Of a stretch of DNA of 64,000 bases, positions 11,767 through 23,024 are shown one piece after another. The translations under genes and the position numbers were made by a program. The DNA comes from Cordilura impudica (lineage: Eukaryota > Arthropoda > Insecta > Diptera > Scathophagidae), in NCBI GenBank assembly GCA_963682025.1, contig OY821519.1, positions 8,462,668 to 8,526,667 on the forward strand, in the 5' to 3' direction. The number at the start of each line of letters is the position of its first letter. Positions within the stretch are counted from its first letter, which is position 1. The notes beneath the pieces were generated by a model, which was not told where the DNA came from, did no database searches, and was given only the letters and a program-made list of their open reading frames with translations.

Positions 11767-13215
11767 AAATTCGCTCTGAATTATTTCAATTAAATTTTAA
11801 AAATACTTTTTAGAATACAAACAATTTATAGGTAAACAAATTTTACATTTAGCTAAGGGAGAACTAAAGGGCTAAACGCAAATTATTGCTGAGAAAATAA
11901 TGTACCAACTATTTTCCAAAAACAATAGGTGTTTAAAAACAAACAAGTGTACAAAAAATATCAATGAACTTTATCACTTTTGGAAACCATGAAATTAAAA
12001 AAAAATAAAAAAATTAGAAATAAAAATTTATGGCATTAAGCTGTATACGAGTACAAACAACACCTATACGTATGATCATTAATAAATACATTCACAACAT
12101 TTTCAATTCATACAATCATAAAATTTTTCTTATTAAATTAATCATTATAATAAAAAAAAACACATCAGTTTAAGATTGTCTAAGTCAAATAAAAAAAAAA
12201 TAATTTAAAACGATCATGACAATGATTAACCATACACCAGAACCGAATAAGGTGAGGAATGTATTGTATACGATTAGTTATTAAAATAATGATCAATTTG
12301 TATTTAATTCAAATTCAAAATAGCACCCTCACATAAGAAGCTTTAAAAGGAAAACACGGAAAAATAAAATATAAAAAAAATTAATAAGTATTCCCAAAAT
12401 GTTCAGACACTAAATTAAAATTGAGTTAAACATTTAAATTATTGTGAGTACTTTGGAATCATATTTTTCATTACCGAGCCGATATTGACGCATGACTGAC
12501 TGACATAATTTGTAGCGTTGCTTAAAATTTAAATGTGTAAAAACAGAAATAGTAACTGAAATTGAATAATAATCAGTATTCATTGATAATTTGCAACAAA
12601 AAAAAAATGAGTAAATGTATGAATAATATTTTTATTTATACCGAACTATTATTTTTTTTTTTTGTACATATATTACCTGCTTTTAAAATAAGTAAGAAAA
12701 CAATTGTGTAACCAAAACAAAAAACAAAATTTGCAATTATTTTCAAAATTTCCAAATATGAAATGTTGTTGTTCATTTACATAAATACTCGCACATATAC
12801 TGCATAACTAAAGTGTTTAAGTTTAGGCGGAATCAGTGTAATCACAAAATTATAACTTTAAGCCAATTATTATTGAAACACAATATTTCTCACAGTTTTG
12901 CATTCTTTTACTTTTTTTAACTTAAAAAACAATTACTTTTTATTGACGTTTTTATATAAAAAAAAAATATTTATGTACGTGTCAGCTGGACAATATACGT
13001 GAACAAAATAAGTTGCCATTAGTAAATTTTTATAAATTAAGTTTGTGTTTTGATAGAAATTTTGCTGCATCTTGGGTTGCGAACTACGCTAATTAAAGTC
13101 AAAAAGATACAACTTATACTCAAATTTTAGAACTCGTTCTCGGATCCCATCCCAACAGAAAATGTTCGTCCAAACAGCATCACAAATTGTTAATAAAATT
13201 TTATTATAGTTTATG
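11767..13215. other. A+T-rich intergenic DNA, no gene seen
   Basis: Long A+T-rich stretch with many A and T runs. No coding frame, RNA gene or recognisable repeat terminus. Confidence 0.5.
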
Positions 13216-16200
13216 TCAATATTGTATTGTATTGTATTGTATTGTATTGTATTGTATAAAAGAGGTGACGAAAGTACCGCGACCAAAAGATCTATTCTAC
13301 TGCCCTCTGCTAATAGTTTGTCCCTATAAAATCTCACCCAGTCCTGAAGCCCTCAAAAATTCGAGGATGTTGGTTGGTTCCAGTGATTTTATTTCGCTCC
13401 CTGGTATTTGGAAAGAACCAGGTGCTTTTTCCTCTTATGCATTAAAGCTCCACAATCCCCCAGTATGTGCTCCGCTGATACTGCCTTCTCATCGCAGAAT
13501 CTGCACATGGGGTTCGCTTCAATTCCTAACCTGCTCAGATGCTCCCTGAGCCTACAGTGACCAGTTAGAATCCCGGTTAATATTCTCAGTCCGTTCTTTA
13601 ATAGTCCGATACATGACTCAAATCTCTTACCGTTGTAGTTACCTAACAAGAGTTTCGATTGCCTTAAGCCTAGGTGGCTCGAGAAAAGCTCCTGTCTGAT
13701 ATGATTCTCACATTCTTTGAGTACGCTTTCCCATACTCCTTTTTCTATTCCACAGAACGGTTCCGGCCCCATTAGCTTTGTGGAAGCTCCCTTTCTGGAA
13801 AGCTCATCCGCTTGCTCATTTCCGTGAATCCCAATATGTCCCGGGACCCAACAAAGGCTGGCCTTATTGTGTCTGCCTAGCTCATTCAGTCTTTGCAGAC
13901 AGTCCCATACTAACTTAGAGTTTACTACAAAGGAGCCTAGTGCACGAATAGCAGCTTGACTATCCGATAATATGATTATGTCCTGTCTTTTGTACTTCCT
14001 ATTTAAGTTAATCTGTGCACACCTATCGATGGCATAAATTTCCGCCTGGAAAATACTCGTGCGTATTCCCATTGATTCGTAGTATTTGGTTCTAGGCCCA
14101 AAGACTCCCGCCCCTGTTCCATTTCCGGTCTTTGACACGTCCATGTACCATTTGATCGTATTCTCCTTTAGAGAATATGCTGTACTCAAACTACTCCATT
14201 CCTTTTTATTACTAAGTTTTGTAACAAAGTTTTTCTTGAAATCGTATTTCTTCTCCGTCCTGTCTATTGGACAATCTAAGAGGGAGTAATCTTTAACCTG
14301 ACTTATTCGGTTCCTTTGCCCTTCATAAAGCCTGGTTATAGGTCTATCCCCCTTTATCCTGATTGCCGTTGCCAGAGCTCTCTTTTGCACCACTATATGT
14401 AGTGGGCTTTGATCCAAGAGTACTTCAAGTGATGCCGTTGGGCACGTCCTCATTGCACCCGTTATCCCTATACACGCTGGTCTTTGTATTCTACTTAACT
14501 CCATTTGAGTTGATTTTAGCTCTGTTCTTTTGGCCCACGCAATAGCTCCATAGGTCACGATTGGACGAACCATCATGGAGTACATCTAGTATAGGATGCT
14601 GGGTTTACATCCCTAGGTTCTACCCGCTACCCTTCTACATATCATTGTAGCACGCTTGACTTTCTCTGTAATATGGTTGACGTGTGCCTTCCATGTCAGC
14701 TTGCTGTCTAGTATTATGCCCAGATATTTCACCTCTGTCTTTGGTTCGATGACTTCTCCTAGAATTTGAATTGTCTTCCATCTTGGAAGTTTTCTTCTCT
14801 TGGTAAATGGTACAATAGTGGTCTTTGTCGGATTGATGTTCAGTCCTGTTGCCCTACACCATTGATTGATAATTCTCAGCCCTCTTTGGACAATGTAACA
14901 AAGGGTTTCCTCGAATTTGCCTCTTGCTATTATGACTATATCGTCCGCATAGCCTTAACATTCTATACCTGCTTCCGACAGTTCCATTAATAGTTCGTTA
15001 ACAACCAGACTCCACATTAGAGGCGAAAGAACCCCTCCCTGTGGACATCCTCTGGTTGTGTTGACGGCTATGGTTTCCCCTTCTGCTAATGTTTCTGCTG
15101 ATCTTGTGATCTTGTGTTGTTTAATGCCCTTTCTATTACATCATGTGAAGTATTATCAAAGGCTCCTTCTATATCTAGGAAGGCACAATCTGCTATTTCC
15201 TTCTCATCTAGTGATTTTTGAATAGTGCCCACTAGGTTGGTAAGAGCGGTCTCTGTTGATCTGCCCGCTCTATACGCATGCTGGTTTGGATGCAAAGGCA
15301 TCTGTTGTAATATCCCACATCTTAAATAGTTGTCCACTGCTTTTTCAAGTGTCTTTAACATGAAATATGTTAGGCTTATTGGTCTGAAGGATTTTGGATG
15401 TGCAGTGTCTTTCTTCCCCACTTTGGGTATGACCACCACTTTTGCCCTCCTCCATGCCTCTAGTATGTACCCTAAGGTCAAGCTGCTACGCCCGATATTT
15501 ATTAAGAATGGTAAAATTCCCTTTAGGCCTTTTTGTAATAAGGCAGGAAAAATACCATCCATTCCGGGGGACTTGTAGGGTTGAAAGGTGCCTAAATCCC
15601 ATTCTAGTCTTTCCCTTGAACAAATTTCGTTTGCTATTTGCCTATTTTCCGGACTAGGGTTTCTTGGACTGTTACTTGACCGTTCGTTGTCTACTGCCAC
15701 ACTTCCTGGAAAGTGTGTCTTTAATAACATCTCCGCCCTTTCTCGGCCATTTTTCGTGTAACTACCGTCTTCTTTCCTAAGTGACATTGTTAGTTCTGGC
15801 CCGCATTTCGCAAATGTTCTGTATAGCCTTGCCGCTTCCGGAAGAGATTCCATATTTTCACAGAATTTCCTAAAGCTTATTCTTTTAGCTTTCCTTATTT
15901 CTTTGTTATTTTCAGTTAGTTTGGCCCTAACCGTTTCGTTTTGCCCTATTGCCGTGCCTACGAACTTCGGTTCTGAGTGTAGAAAGATTCTCGTTCCACC
16001 AAACTGCGTCTTTCTCCTTGCTCCTCGGTTTCTCGGGGCAGCCACAAAAATAGGCATCCAACAGGGCCCCCTTCAGTGGGGCACACTGTCATCGAGCTCA
16101 CACTGATTCCGTATGCTCAGTGTTATGCCTTGTAGATTGTAGCCTAGGATTTCATTATACCTCACCCAATTTGTTTTTCTTGGATTTCTATAGGAAGTTG

Positions 16201-16957
16201 CCTGAATACTTAGGCCCTCTAGCGAAAATTCGATTATCTTATGGTCTGATAATGATTCCTCATCGGATACCCTCCAATTTCTCGTAATTCTAGCTAAGCT
16301 TGGACTAGCTACCGTAATGTCTAAGACCTCCTCTCTTACCCTTGTAACGAATGTAGGTCTATTTCCCTCATTTAGTACTTCTAGGTTAGATGTTGTTAAA
16401 AATTCTAATAGGTACTCACCCCGATAGTTTGTGTTAGTGCTGCCCCATATTGTGTTATGTGCGCTGGCATCGCACCCCAGTAAGAGCTGCAAGTTTTGCC
16501 TTCTGCAGAAGTCCACTAGCCGCCGTACCGCTGCCGGTGGTGTTGAAGTTTCATCGTCCGGAAAGTATGCTGATGCCACCACTATGACCCTTTTTCTGCC
16601 CTCGATGTTGATGAAGGCTTGGATGGGGACCAAGTCCCGCGTCATGAATTCTGTAAGAAAAGTGTATTTAATATCTTTACTAATTAATATGCATGCTCTG
16701 GGCGACGTATGTCTACTGTCCCATATTACCTTGCCGCTACCGCAGCTTAGTCCTCTGATTACACCCTTATAGTGCCAGGGTTCTTGGATCAATACCATGC
16801 CCAGGTTAAATTTTGAAAATGCCCTAGCGATCACTGCGGATGCAGCTTTTGCATGGTGGACGTTAACCTGGGCGAAGTTGATATGTGCTCCATTATTCGG
16901 GATTATGCTACTTATTGTTGCTGCTGTCACTGAGCAGCATTTCTTCTTCAATATCAA
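13216..16957 (-). mobile_element. LOA-type LINE, ORF2 almost complete but broken
   Basis: Minus-strand order: APE endonuclease 16957-16073 (FAQVNVHHAKAASAV, LIQEPWHYKGVIRGL, SAYFPDDE, LLLGCDASAHNTIWGS, SLSDHKIIEF), RT 16057-15086 (YKSPGMDGIFPALLQ, SFRPISLTYFMLKTLE, DIEGAFDNTSHDVIE), RT palm with intact YADDIVI near 14945 but a stop two codons upstream, and RNase H 14585-13389 (WYMDVSKTGNGTG, LSDSQAAIRALG, LCWVPGHIGIHGNEQADELS) followed by a Cys-His segment (CRFCDEKAVSAEHILGDC). The tail is (ACAAT)n at 13216-13253. Endonuclease, LOA-like N-terminus and RNase H point to the LOA clade (inference). A frameshift near 16060, two stops and absence of ORF1 make it dead. TCAATAT at 13216 and 16948 may be the target duplication. 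Confidence 0.85.
13218..13253. repeat. Pentanucleotide (ATTGT)n, LINE 3' tail
   Basis: About seven tandem ATTGT units. On the minus strand they are (ACAAT)n directly after the LINE 3' end, so they are best read as the LINE's repeat tail made at insertion rather than an independent microsatellite. Confidence 0.75.
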
Positions 16958-16965
16958 ATGCAGTT

Positions 16966-17168
16966 GTTATTTTTATACCCTCCACACTACTGTGCAGTTA
17001 GTCATTCTTTTGTAACACATCGAAATATGAATTTCCGACCCCATGAAGTACATACATTTTTGATCCTTACAGCAACTCAGGTCGATATAGCGATGTCCGT
17101 CTGTCCGCTCATTTATGGGATTAATCGGCGTCATTGAGTCAAGATATGTCCTAAAATGTGGATGCACC
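16966..17168 (+). mobile_element. DINE-1/Helentron-like 5' fragment
   Basis: Begins TTTTTATACCCTCCACAC and continues with TTTCCGACCCCATGAAGTAC, TTTTTGATCCTTACAGC and GTCGATATAGCGATGTCCGT, closely matching the classic DINE-1 layout and the minus-strand reading of 11766-11500. It stops near 17168 without the 3' hairpin, so it is a 5' fragment abutting the LINE at 13216-16957. Confidence 0.7.
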
Positions 17169-17529
17169 TCTAAAAAAAAATGCTATAAAATTGCACATAA
17201 AAAATTAAATAAAGTGAAAAAATGTTTATAGGAAATAGAGTCAAATTGCATGGATGCAAAAAAAAACTAAAAAATCGTATAGCAAAAATGAGATCTATGG
17301 AAAATTCTAAGAAACTTTTACCAAGAAACAAAAGGTCTGAAATAAATTCATATCCTGCGCTAATCGACATGAAAATTACATAGATTAGAAAAAAAAAATG
17401 TTTCGCTTTGTTCTTAGTAGGCATAGATTAACTAATTAATGTAACGGGATAATTATATTTTATAAAATCATTTTGTAAATTTTTGTTTTGATTGATTTGT
17501 GCACATGTTAGTTGGAATTTAAAAAGAAC
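17169..17529. other. A+T-rich DNA, no gene seen
   Basis: No coding frame or repeat boundary recognised. The short open frame on the minus strand is phenylalanine- and lysine-rich, as expected from A+T-rich DNA. Confidence 0.5.
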
Positions 17530-17877
17530 ACGTGCGATCGGTAACGGTTCGAATTTCTTTGTTGCTCAAAAATGCTTTTTAAAATGGAAACATCAGCAAT
17601 GTTCATCGATTCTTCCGATTCGGAAAGGGATGTGTTTTAAATAAATGCCGGGTCAAGTTTTCTTGTTCCGACCATTAGCGATTTTGGCTTACCGAGTGAA
17701 TTTACTGAACTAAACCTTGCAAGTAATGGTGATGCTTTAAAATATTATTTATTTTTAAACTCTTTCTTTTAACTCATACTCTCTGTCTGTCTGCCATGGG
17801 TGGACCCCATTCCCCCTTATCCAATTGATATGAAACTTGGCCCATAGTCTTGTCATGACTATAGATTAATTTTGGGG

Positions 17878-18250
17878 TAGTCACGCACAGTCACGCGTGG
17901 TCACGCACAGTCACGGAGTGATCAAAATGTTATTTTCCCCTGATCCGATCGATCTCAAACTTGGTCTATACACTTGCTGTGAAAAAAGATTAACTTTGAC
18001 TTAGTCATGCGCAGTCACGCATGGTCACGCACAGTCACGGAGTGATCAAAATGTTACTTTCCCTCATCCGATCTATCTGAAACTTGGTCAATACACTTGC
18101 TGTGAAAAAAGATTAACTTTGACATAGTCACGCACAGTCACGGAGAGATTAAAACCCCACTTCCTGAACTTTGTCCATAGACTTGTTGTGGCCAAAGATT
18201 AATTTTAAGATAGTCACACACAGTCACGCACAGTCATGGAGATATTTAAA
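17878..18250. repeat. GTCACGCACAG tandem repeat array
   Basis: Three to four units of about 100-124 bp, each with one to three copies of GTCACGCACAGTCACGGAG followed by a GATCAAAATGTTA and a CCGATC...AAACTTGG segment. Starts of TCACGGAG lie at 17911, 18035 and 18138; a degraded unit follows near 18215-18240. G+C is higher than in the surroundings. Confidence 0.75.
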
Positions 18251-18504
18251 GCTCATATGCATAATGAAAGACAGAGTTTTAATAAAAACTTTGTTTTTAT
18301 GGGTTAGATTATTTTAAGTGATCGTGATAAAATTAGAAATAGAAAACACTCTTATGAAAGTATTTCTCCGGACGTAGCTAAGAAAATAATTGGAATTTGG
18401 AGCAAAATTTCAATGATCAATGAAAAAAGTGTAGTGAAAAAGTTAAACGCTTTGATTAATAACTATCATAGAGAAATAAAGAGCAAGTCTAGACGTCATA
18501 CATA

Positions 18505-19720
18505 GCGCACCTGTACCTCAAAAGTTAGTCAACTCAAAATTTAAAATTTTTCAGTAGAGGCAAAAAACGGTTTTTTTTAATATTTACTATAAAATTTAAA
18601 AACAGTTGTTTATTGTAAAGAATTGCGAATAATAAGTATACAACAGTAGTTGTTTTTGCGATTTTTTGAGTGATCATCAACAATAACAAGTTTTTTGGGT
18701 GCAACTCAAAATGTGTCTTTTTAGTGGATTCTAAAGAAGTTACTCTTATAACACAAAGAGGGTTACAACTGTACTTATACCCTATACCACTACGTGGTTT
18801 GGGTATAATGACTTTGCGCTGCTGTTTGTAACTGCCAAAAATATTTGACCTAGACCCATCGTTTATTATACCAATCGACTCAGAATCACTTTCACGACTC
18901 ACTTTCTGAGTCGATTTAGCGATTTGCGTCCATCCGTCCGTCCGTCTGTGTGTCCATGTAAACCTTGTAAGCAAACTGCAGGTCGCAAATATGAATATAT
19001 TTTGACTAAATTTGGTATTTGATCTTCCATCGGCCATGGGATGAACGCTATTGAAATTGGTGGGAATCGGTCAATGTTCAGACCTAGCCCCCATACAAAT
19101 GACCCCTATGAAATCGACATAAATTGCCATAAGATCCAAATTATCATACAAATCTTAGTCAAATTGGGTTTGTACGTATATATTACATCCATTAATCAGT
19201 AGTCCAAAAATGATCCCCATTGGACAACTCTTAGTCATAGGCCCCATATAGAGCTGCTTCCCGATCTTCACTTAAATCTATCAAAAAACAAACATATTGC
19301 ACTGATTCTTCTCAAATTTTGTTTGTATAAATTTTTGCAAAATACAAAATACTAAACATGGTCAGGATCGGTCCATTTTTGGGCCTAGTCCCCATATAGA
19401 TATAGCATCCGCTATAAACTTTTTCATATCTGCAGCCAAAAAAATTAATAAAAACCCCACTCAAATTTGGTTTATGCTTATTTTTTATATGCAATTAGTT
19501 GGGCCTGAGAGATAGGGTCTCTAAACGCATGATATTGGGTATCGTATAGTCGGTCTAGACCGACTATAATTTTCTTACTTGTTTTTTTTTTTTGCGAAAG
19601 ACTAGACAACCCGATGTAAGATTTTTACAGTGGATAGATATGACCACTGTGTATCGTTTTCTTGCAAAAAGTGAAAATTTAAAAATGTTGAGTTGACTCA
19701 CTTTAGAGGTATAGGTGCAA
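18505..19720. mobile_element. TIR element (MITE-like) carrying an inserted DINE copy
   Basis: Left end GCGCACCTGTACCTCAAAAG followed by TTAGTCAACTCAAAATTTAAA; right end, read on the minus strand, TTGCACCTATACCTCTAAAG followed by TGAGTCAACTCAACATTT. The inverted match extends over about 45 bp with a few mismatches. TA flanks both sides (18503-18504 and 19721-19722), suggesting Tc1/mariner-type integration. Without the DINE copy (18775-19585) the element is about 405 bp and has no coding capacity. Confidence 0.7.
18775..19585 (+). mobile_element. DINE-1/Helentron-like element, about 0.8 kb
   Basis: Starts TTATACCCTATACCAC, contains GACCTAGACCCATC, GTCGATTTAGCG and GTCCATCCGTCCGTCCGTCT, and ends with a perfect 24-base palindrome at 19545-19568 (TATAGTCGGTCT and its complement) followed by ATTTTCTTACTTGTT. 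This is the Helentron/DINE layout: TTATACCC start, 3' hairpin, T-rich tail. The same element, inverted, fills an intron at 36227-36996. No coding. Confidence 0.75.
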
Positions 19721-20027
19721 TATTAAAATTCTTGGAAACCTTAAATTATATATTTTACACCGGTAAGTGCAAATGTACAAAAACATCGCCATGTTGCTGC
19801 GGATTGATTTCTCATCACCTACAAGTGTTCATGATTGATAAGCACACCACAAGAAAAAATACGATTCCCGAATGCGTGCTAAATATCGTTGACCAACAAT
19901 CAACTCATCCGCCAGACAGCTTAGATCCAACATATTTTCCTGGTTCATCGCATGTAGAAGTTGAATCAGAAGTTGGGTTTGCAAACCACCTACAAGACCA
20001 ACTTTGCTGCAAAGAGGACCTTAAGTT

Positions 20028-20088
20028 AAATGAAAAAATTAAATTGTCTAGAATTTGCACTCGAATTTCGAGAGCAGGGATCTGCTAG
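20028..20088 (+). mobile_element. Helitron 3' terminus
   Basis: Contains TCTAGAATTTGCACTCGAAT, the hairpin CTCGAATTTCGAG and the end GGGATCTGCTAG followed by T. The hairpin about ten bases before a terminal CTAG, with T next, is the hallmark Helitron 3' end. It is the best-kept terminus of the family in the window. Confidence 0.65.
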
Positions 20089-21821
20089 TTATTTCTTAAT
20101 ATTAATTACATTTAGTAATTTTCATCATCTCTCGAGCTATTTTTAAAACTAAACCACTTTACTTAGGTTTCGATGGAACTGAAACATTTTTCATTACATT
20201 ACCTCGTTTGTATTATTGTCAATGGTCAAGCTACGAACTAATTTTTAATGATATACTGACTTTGTTGCTCTGAGTCATTGTAGGAATTTTGTAATATACA
20301 CGCATCAATAATGTGATAACTATTTTATAGAAAAATCTCTTTCTTTTATTGTCTTTTTGTTTTATTTATGACATATATAGTTTTTTTTTTTTAATAATCA
20401 GAGTTCAAATTATCGACATTCTTTTGATTTTTATCACATTCTTCTTCTGTTTTAAAAACAAATTTCTAAAGAAAGCTTAAGCGAATTTGAATTTAAAAAT
20501 TTGTTTATGTTATAAAGTTAAGAAATATCTTATGTTTTATAAAAACAATATATATAAATATTATACAACAAATGGGGTTAAATACGCATTAGTTTAATAT
20601 ATTACTAACTGATTTTAGACTTTGTTTTCTTTTAATATGCATAAAATTCCTTTTAGGCTTTTGCGGAATGTAAGCAGATGTCGTCATTTGGTATTGGTAT
20701 CGTAATATTTTAATTTTATTTTTTTATTTATGATGATATTGATGTTGATGATCATGACATTGATGGCCACCGTTATTTATTCGTTGTAGATTTTTGATTA
20801 TTTTGTACTACTTTCTATTCATCCATTTTAGAAGTTGCGTCAGTGTGGACAAATTTTGTATGTTTGACGAGATTAAAGAAAGAATTTTTTGCAGTTATCG
20901 CGAGATGAGAAAATTTCTAAATTTAGTTACATAAATTTTGTTTATGTTTTATTTAAATTATATGTTCTTTTTTGTTTTTTGTTTGTTGTTTATAAAAACT
21001 AATACATTAATTTCACAACAACAGTCAATAAATCTCCTATACAAATATAGCAATTTTATTATGTTTTTTTAATATAAAATTTATAACGCCCTCGTCATTT
21101 TATCAGCTCAAATGTGGGAGGAATTTGTTCTTAATATTGTCTGCAAAAATTAATTTTGTAGTTGGCTTAAAAGAAACTGGTCACCGATATGACTGCTGCT
21201 CTCATTAATAGAATTATTGTTAATTGCAAATATAGTAACCATCAGCTGTTCCCAAACAGATGTTGAACAACATTAAATTTAGTTTAATGACTAGACTCAT
21301 TTTAATTGACTAAATTCATTGATGAAGCCAACATATCTGAACTAATTTAATATAACTACGATGCAATTTCTTCACCATTTTTACCAAATATTTTTAGAAA
21401 TTTACTTTTTTTATTGTACATGTACGCTTGGATATACATACATACGTACATAATTATATACTAAATACCTCACCTCAGCCTCCCTTGTAGGGGCAATTAT
21501 TGTGAGGCATTTTGATTACGCATCTCTGCCATTAAAATCAGAATTTTAAAAAAAAAATCAATTAAGTTGATCATAAAAAAAATTAGTGCCAAAGGACGTC
21601 TAAGCTATGATGTATAAATATGATGCCTTATTTACTTTATATGAAATTCTTCATTTGTTCACTTGCACATTAGGATAGGTCGAAGAAAGCTGAGACAAAC
21701 ACCACCTATGATTGAAGATTAGTTGAAGATATATGTATGTATGTATTCTTGTTTTAAAATGCACATTTACATATTCCATATCAAAATCTCCAAAAACGTG
21801 TATTAGAAGTTTTAAACTAAA
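20089..21821. other. A+T-rich intergenic DNA, no gene seen
   Basis: No coding frame, RNA gene or repeat terminus recognised. A GATGATATTGATGTTGATGA stretch (20729-20760) is a short GAT-rich simple repeat. Confidence 0.5.
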
Positions 21822-22747
21822 CTAGCAGAACCCAGCCCTCGAAATTCGAGTGCAAATTCCAGGAAATTTTTTTTAATTTATTGAATTATTTCATAAAACC
21901 CTAAAGGTATGCTAATCAATTTTAGCCAATTCACAATTCAACACTTTTTTAAATCTGTGGTCACAAGCATTAACCGCCTAAGTCGAAAATCATGCTTTCG
22001 ACAAAAATAACTTTTTTATAAATGTAATGAGGCTTCATTACGACTTAGGTCAGTATATTTTTATTAATATCTTTTTAATAAATAGCGTTAGAGAAATGGG
22101 GATTTCACGTAAATATAAAGCGTTTTTAGTAGAACATGATTGCATACATAACCTAAATCGTCGAATATCATACTTTTGAGAAAAATAACTTTTTATATAA
22201 ATGTAATGGGGCTTCATTATGACTTAGGTCAGCATCTTTTCATTAATAACTTTTTAATAAACAGTGATAGAGAAATGGGGATTTCACATAAATGTAAAGC
22301 GTTTTTAGTAGAATATGATAGCATACATAACTCAAATCATTCTTAAGTCGACTTAGGCGGTTATCGCTTGTGACCACAGAAATATCGATTGCATTATTGG
22401 TTTATGTCCAAAAATTATTTTTCAATGTTATTGGTTTATGTCCAAAATTTCAATTCAACACAATTATTATTGTGAATGACGAAAACTAACTGTTTTTTTT
22501 TTTGCAAATACATTAACAAATTTAATAAACACACACAGATAGCATTATATAATTTTATGTATGTTGTAGTAGCAACTTTAAATGCATTTTACTCCAAAAA
22601 AAATATAAAAATTATAAAAACTGTAAATCTGGTGGACAGCTAAAAGGAAATACCTTTCAAATGTGGTATGTTTGGTCAAAATCGGGATAAATCTGTGAAA
22701 CAAAATATCGGTCACAAGAAGTCGCCTTACCTATTTATATTACAAAT
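21822..22747 (-). mobile_element. Non-autonomous Helitron, full-length, with nested MITE
   Basis: On the minus strand it begins near 22747 (TAATATAAATAGGTAAGGCGAC, matching TCTATAATATTAATAGGCTAGGCG of the copy at 61019) and ends at CTAG (21825-21822) followed by T. The hairpin CTCGAATTTCGAG lies just before the end. It shares the AGTAGCAACTTTAAATGC and AACACTTTTTT blocks with the other copies. Removing the 427-bp MITE at 21954-22380 leaves about 499 bp with no coding, so it depends on proteins supplied elsewhere. Confidence 0.65.
21954..22380. mobile_element. 427-bp MITE with internal tandem duplication
   Basis: Ends are inverted repeats: TCTGTGGTCACAAGCATTAA with CCGCCTAAGTCGA on the left, and the minus-strand reading TCTGTGGTCACAAGCGATAA with CCGCCTAAGTCGA on the right, about 34 bp. 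The interior is two similar tandem units of about 165 bp, each with ATAACTTTTTATATAAATGT-like sequence, GGCTTCATTA(T/C)GACTTAGGTC and GAAATGGGGATTTCAC. No coding. It sits inside a Helitron copy whose flanks match other copies across the site. Confidence 0.8.
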
Positions 22748-23024
22748 ATATGTTTAAAAATCCCAATAAATTGATATTGATGTAATTAAATTTTGTATGT
22801 GTTGGGAGTAACCCTTAAAACAAAAAGGGGCGATTGGGATATAGGGCTTGGTAAAAAAAAAATCTGGAATCATCTTTGAATAATCTTTAATCCTAGGGGT
22901 GACTCGTTGAATATGTTTTTTTGTATGTAGACCTATTGAAAACCTGCAGCAATAAACACCAACATCAATTCCGAAAAAGGTATCAAAACCTATAATTATA
23001 TGATAGTCTCTGCCAATACACATA

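Larger units (their letters stand above)
17530..20088 (+). pseudogene. Relic of a multi-copy gene family, split by tandem repeats and a MITE
   Basis: Three coding-like blocks lie in order. 17580-17780 gives METSAMFIDSSDSERDVF then a stop, and FLVPTISDFGLPSEFTELNL. 18300-18505 gives SDRDKIRNRKHSYESISPDV, IIGIWSKISM and VVKKLNALINNYHREIK. 19720-20025 gives KCKCTKTSPCCC followed by VFMIDKHTTRKNTI. The order reminds me of a widespread multi-copy animal family of unknown function with a DRxKIxNRxY block and a downstream CKCxxxxxC motif, but I am not certain. The blocks are separated by a GTCACGCACAG array (17878-18250) and a TIR element (18505-19720). Stops, insertions and lack of a continuous frame make it a pseudogene. 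The last residues come from a Helitron 3' end. Confidence 0.4.

Noticed and set aside
16973..17167. 64-codon frame as a gene
   Set aside because: Lies in the DINE fragment at 16966-17168.
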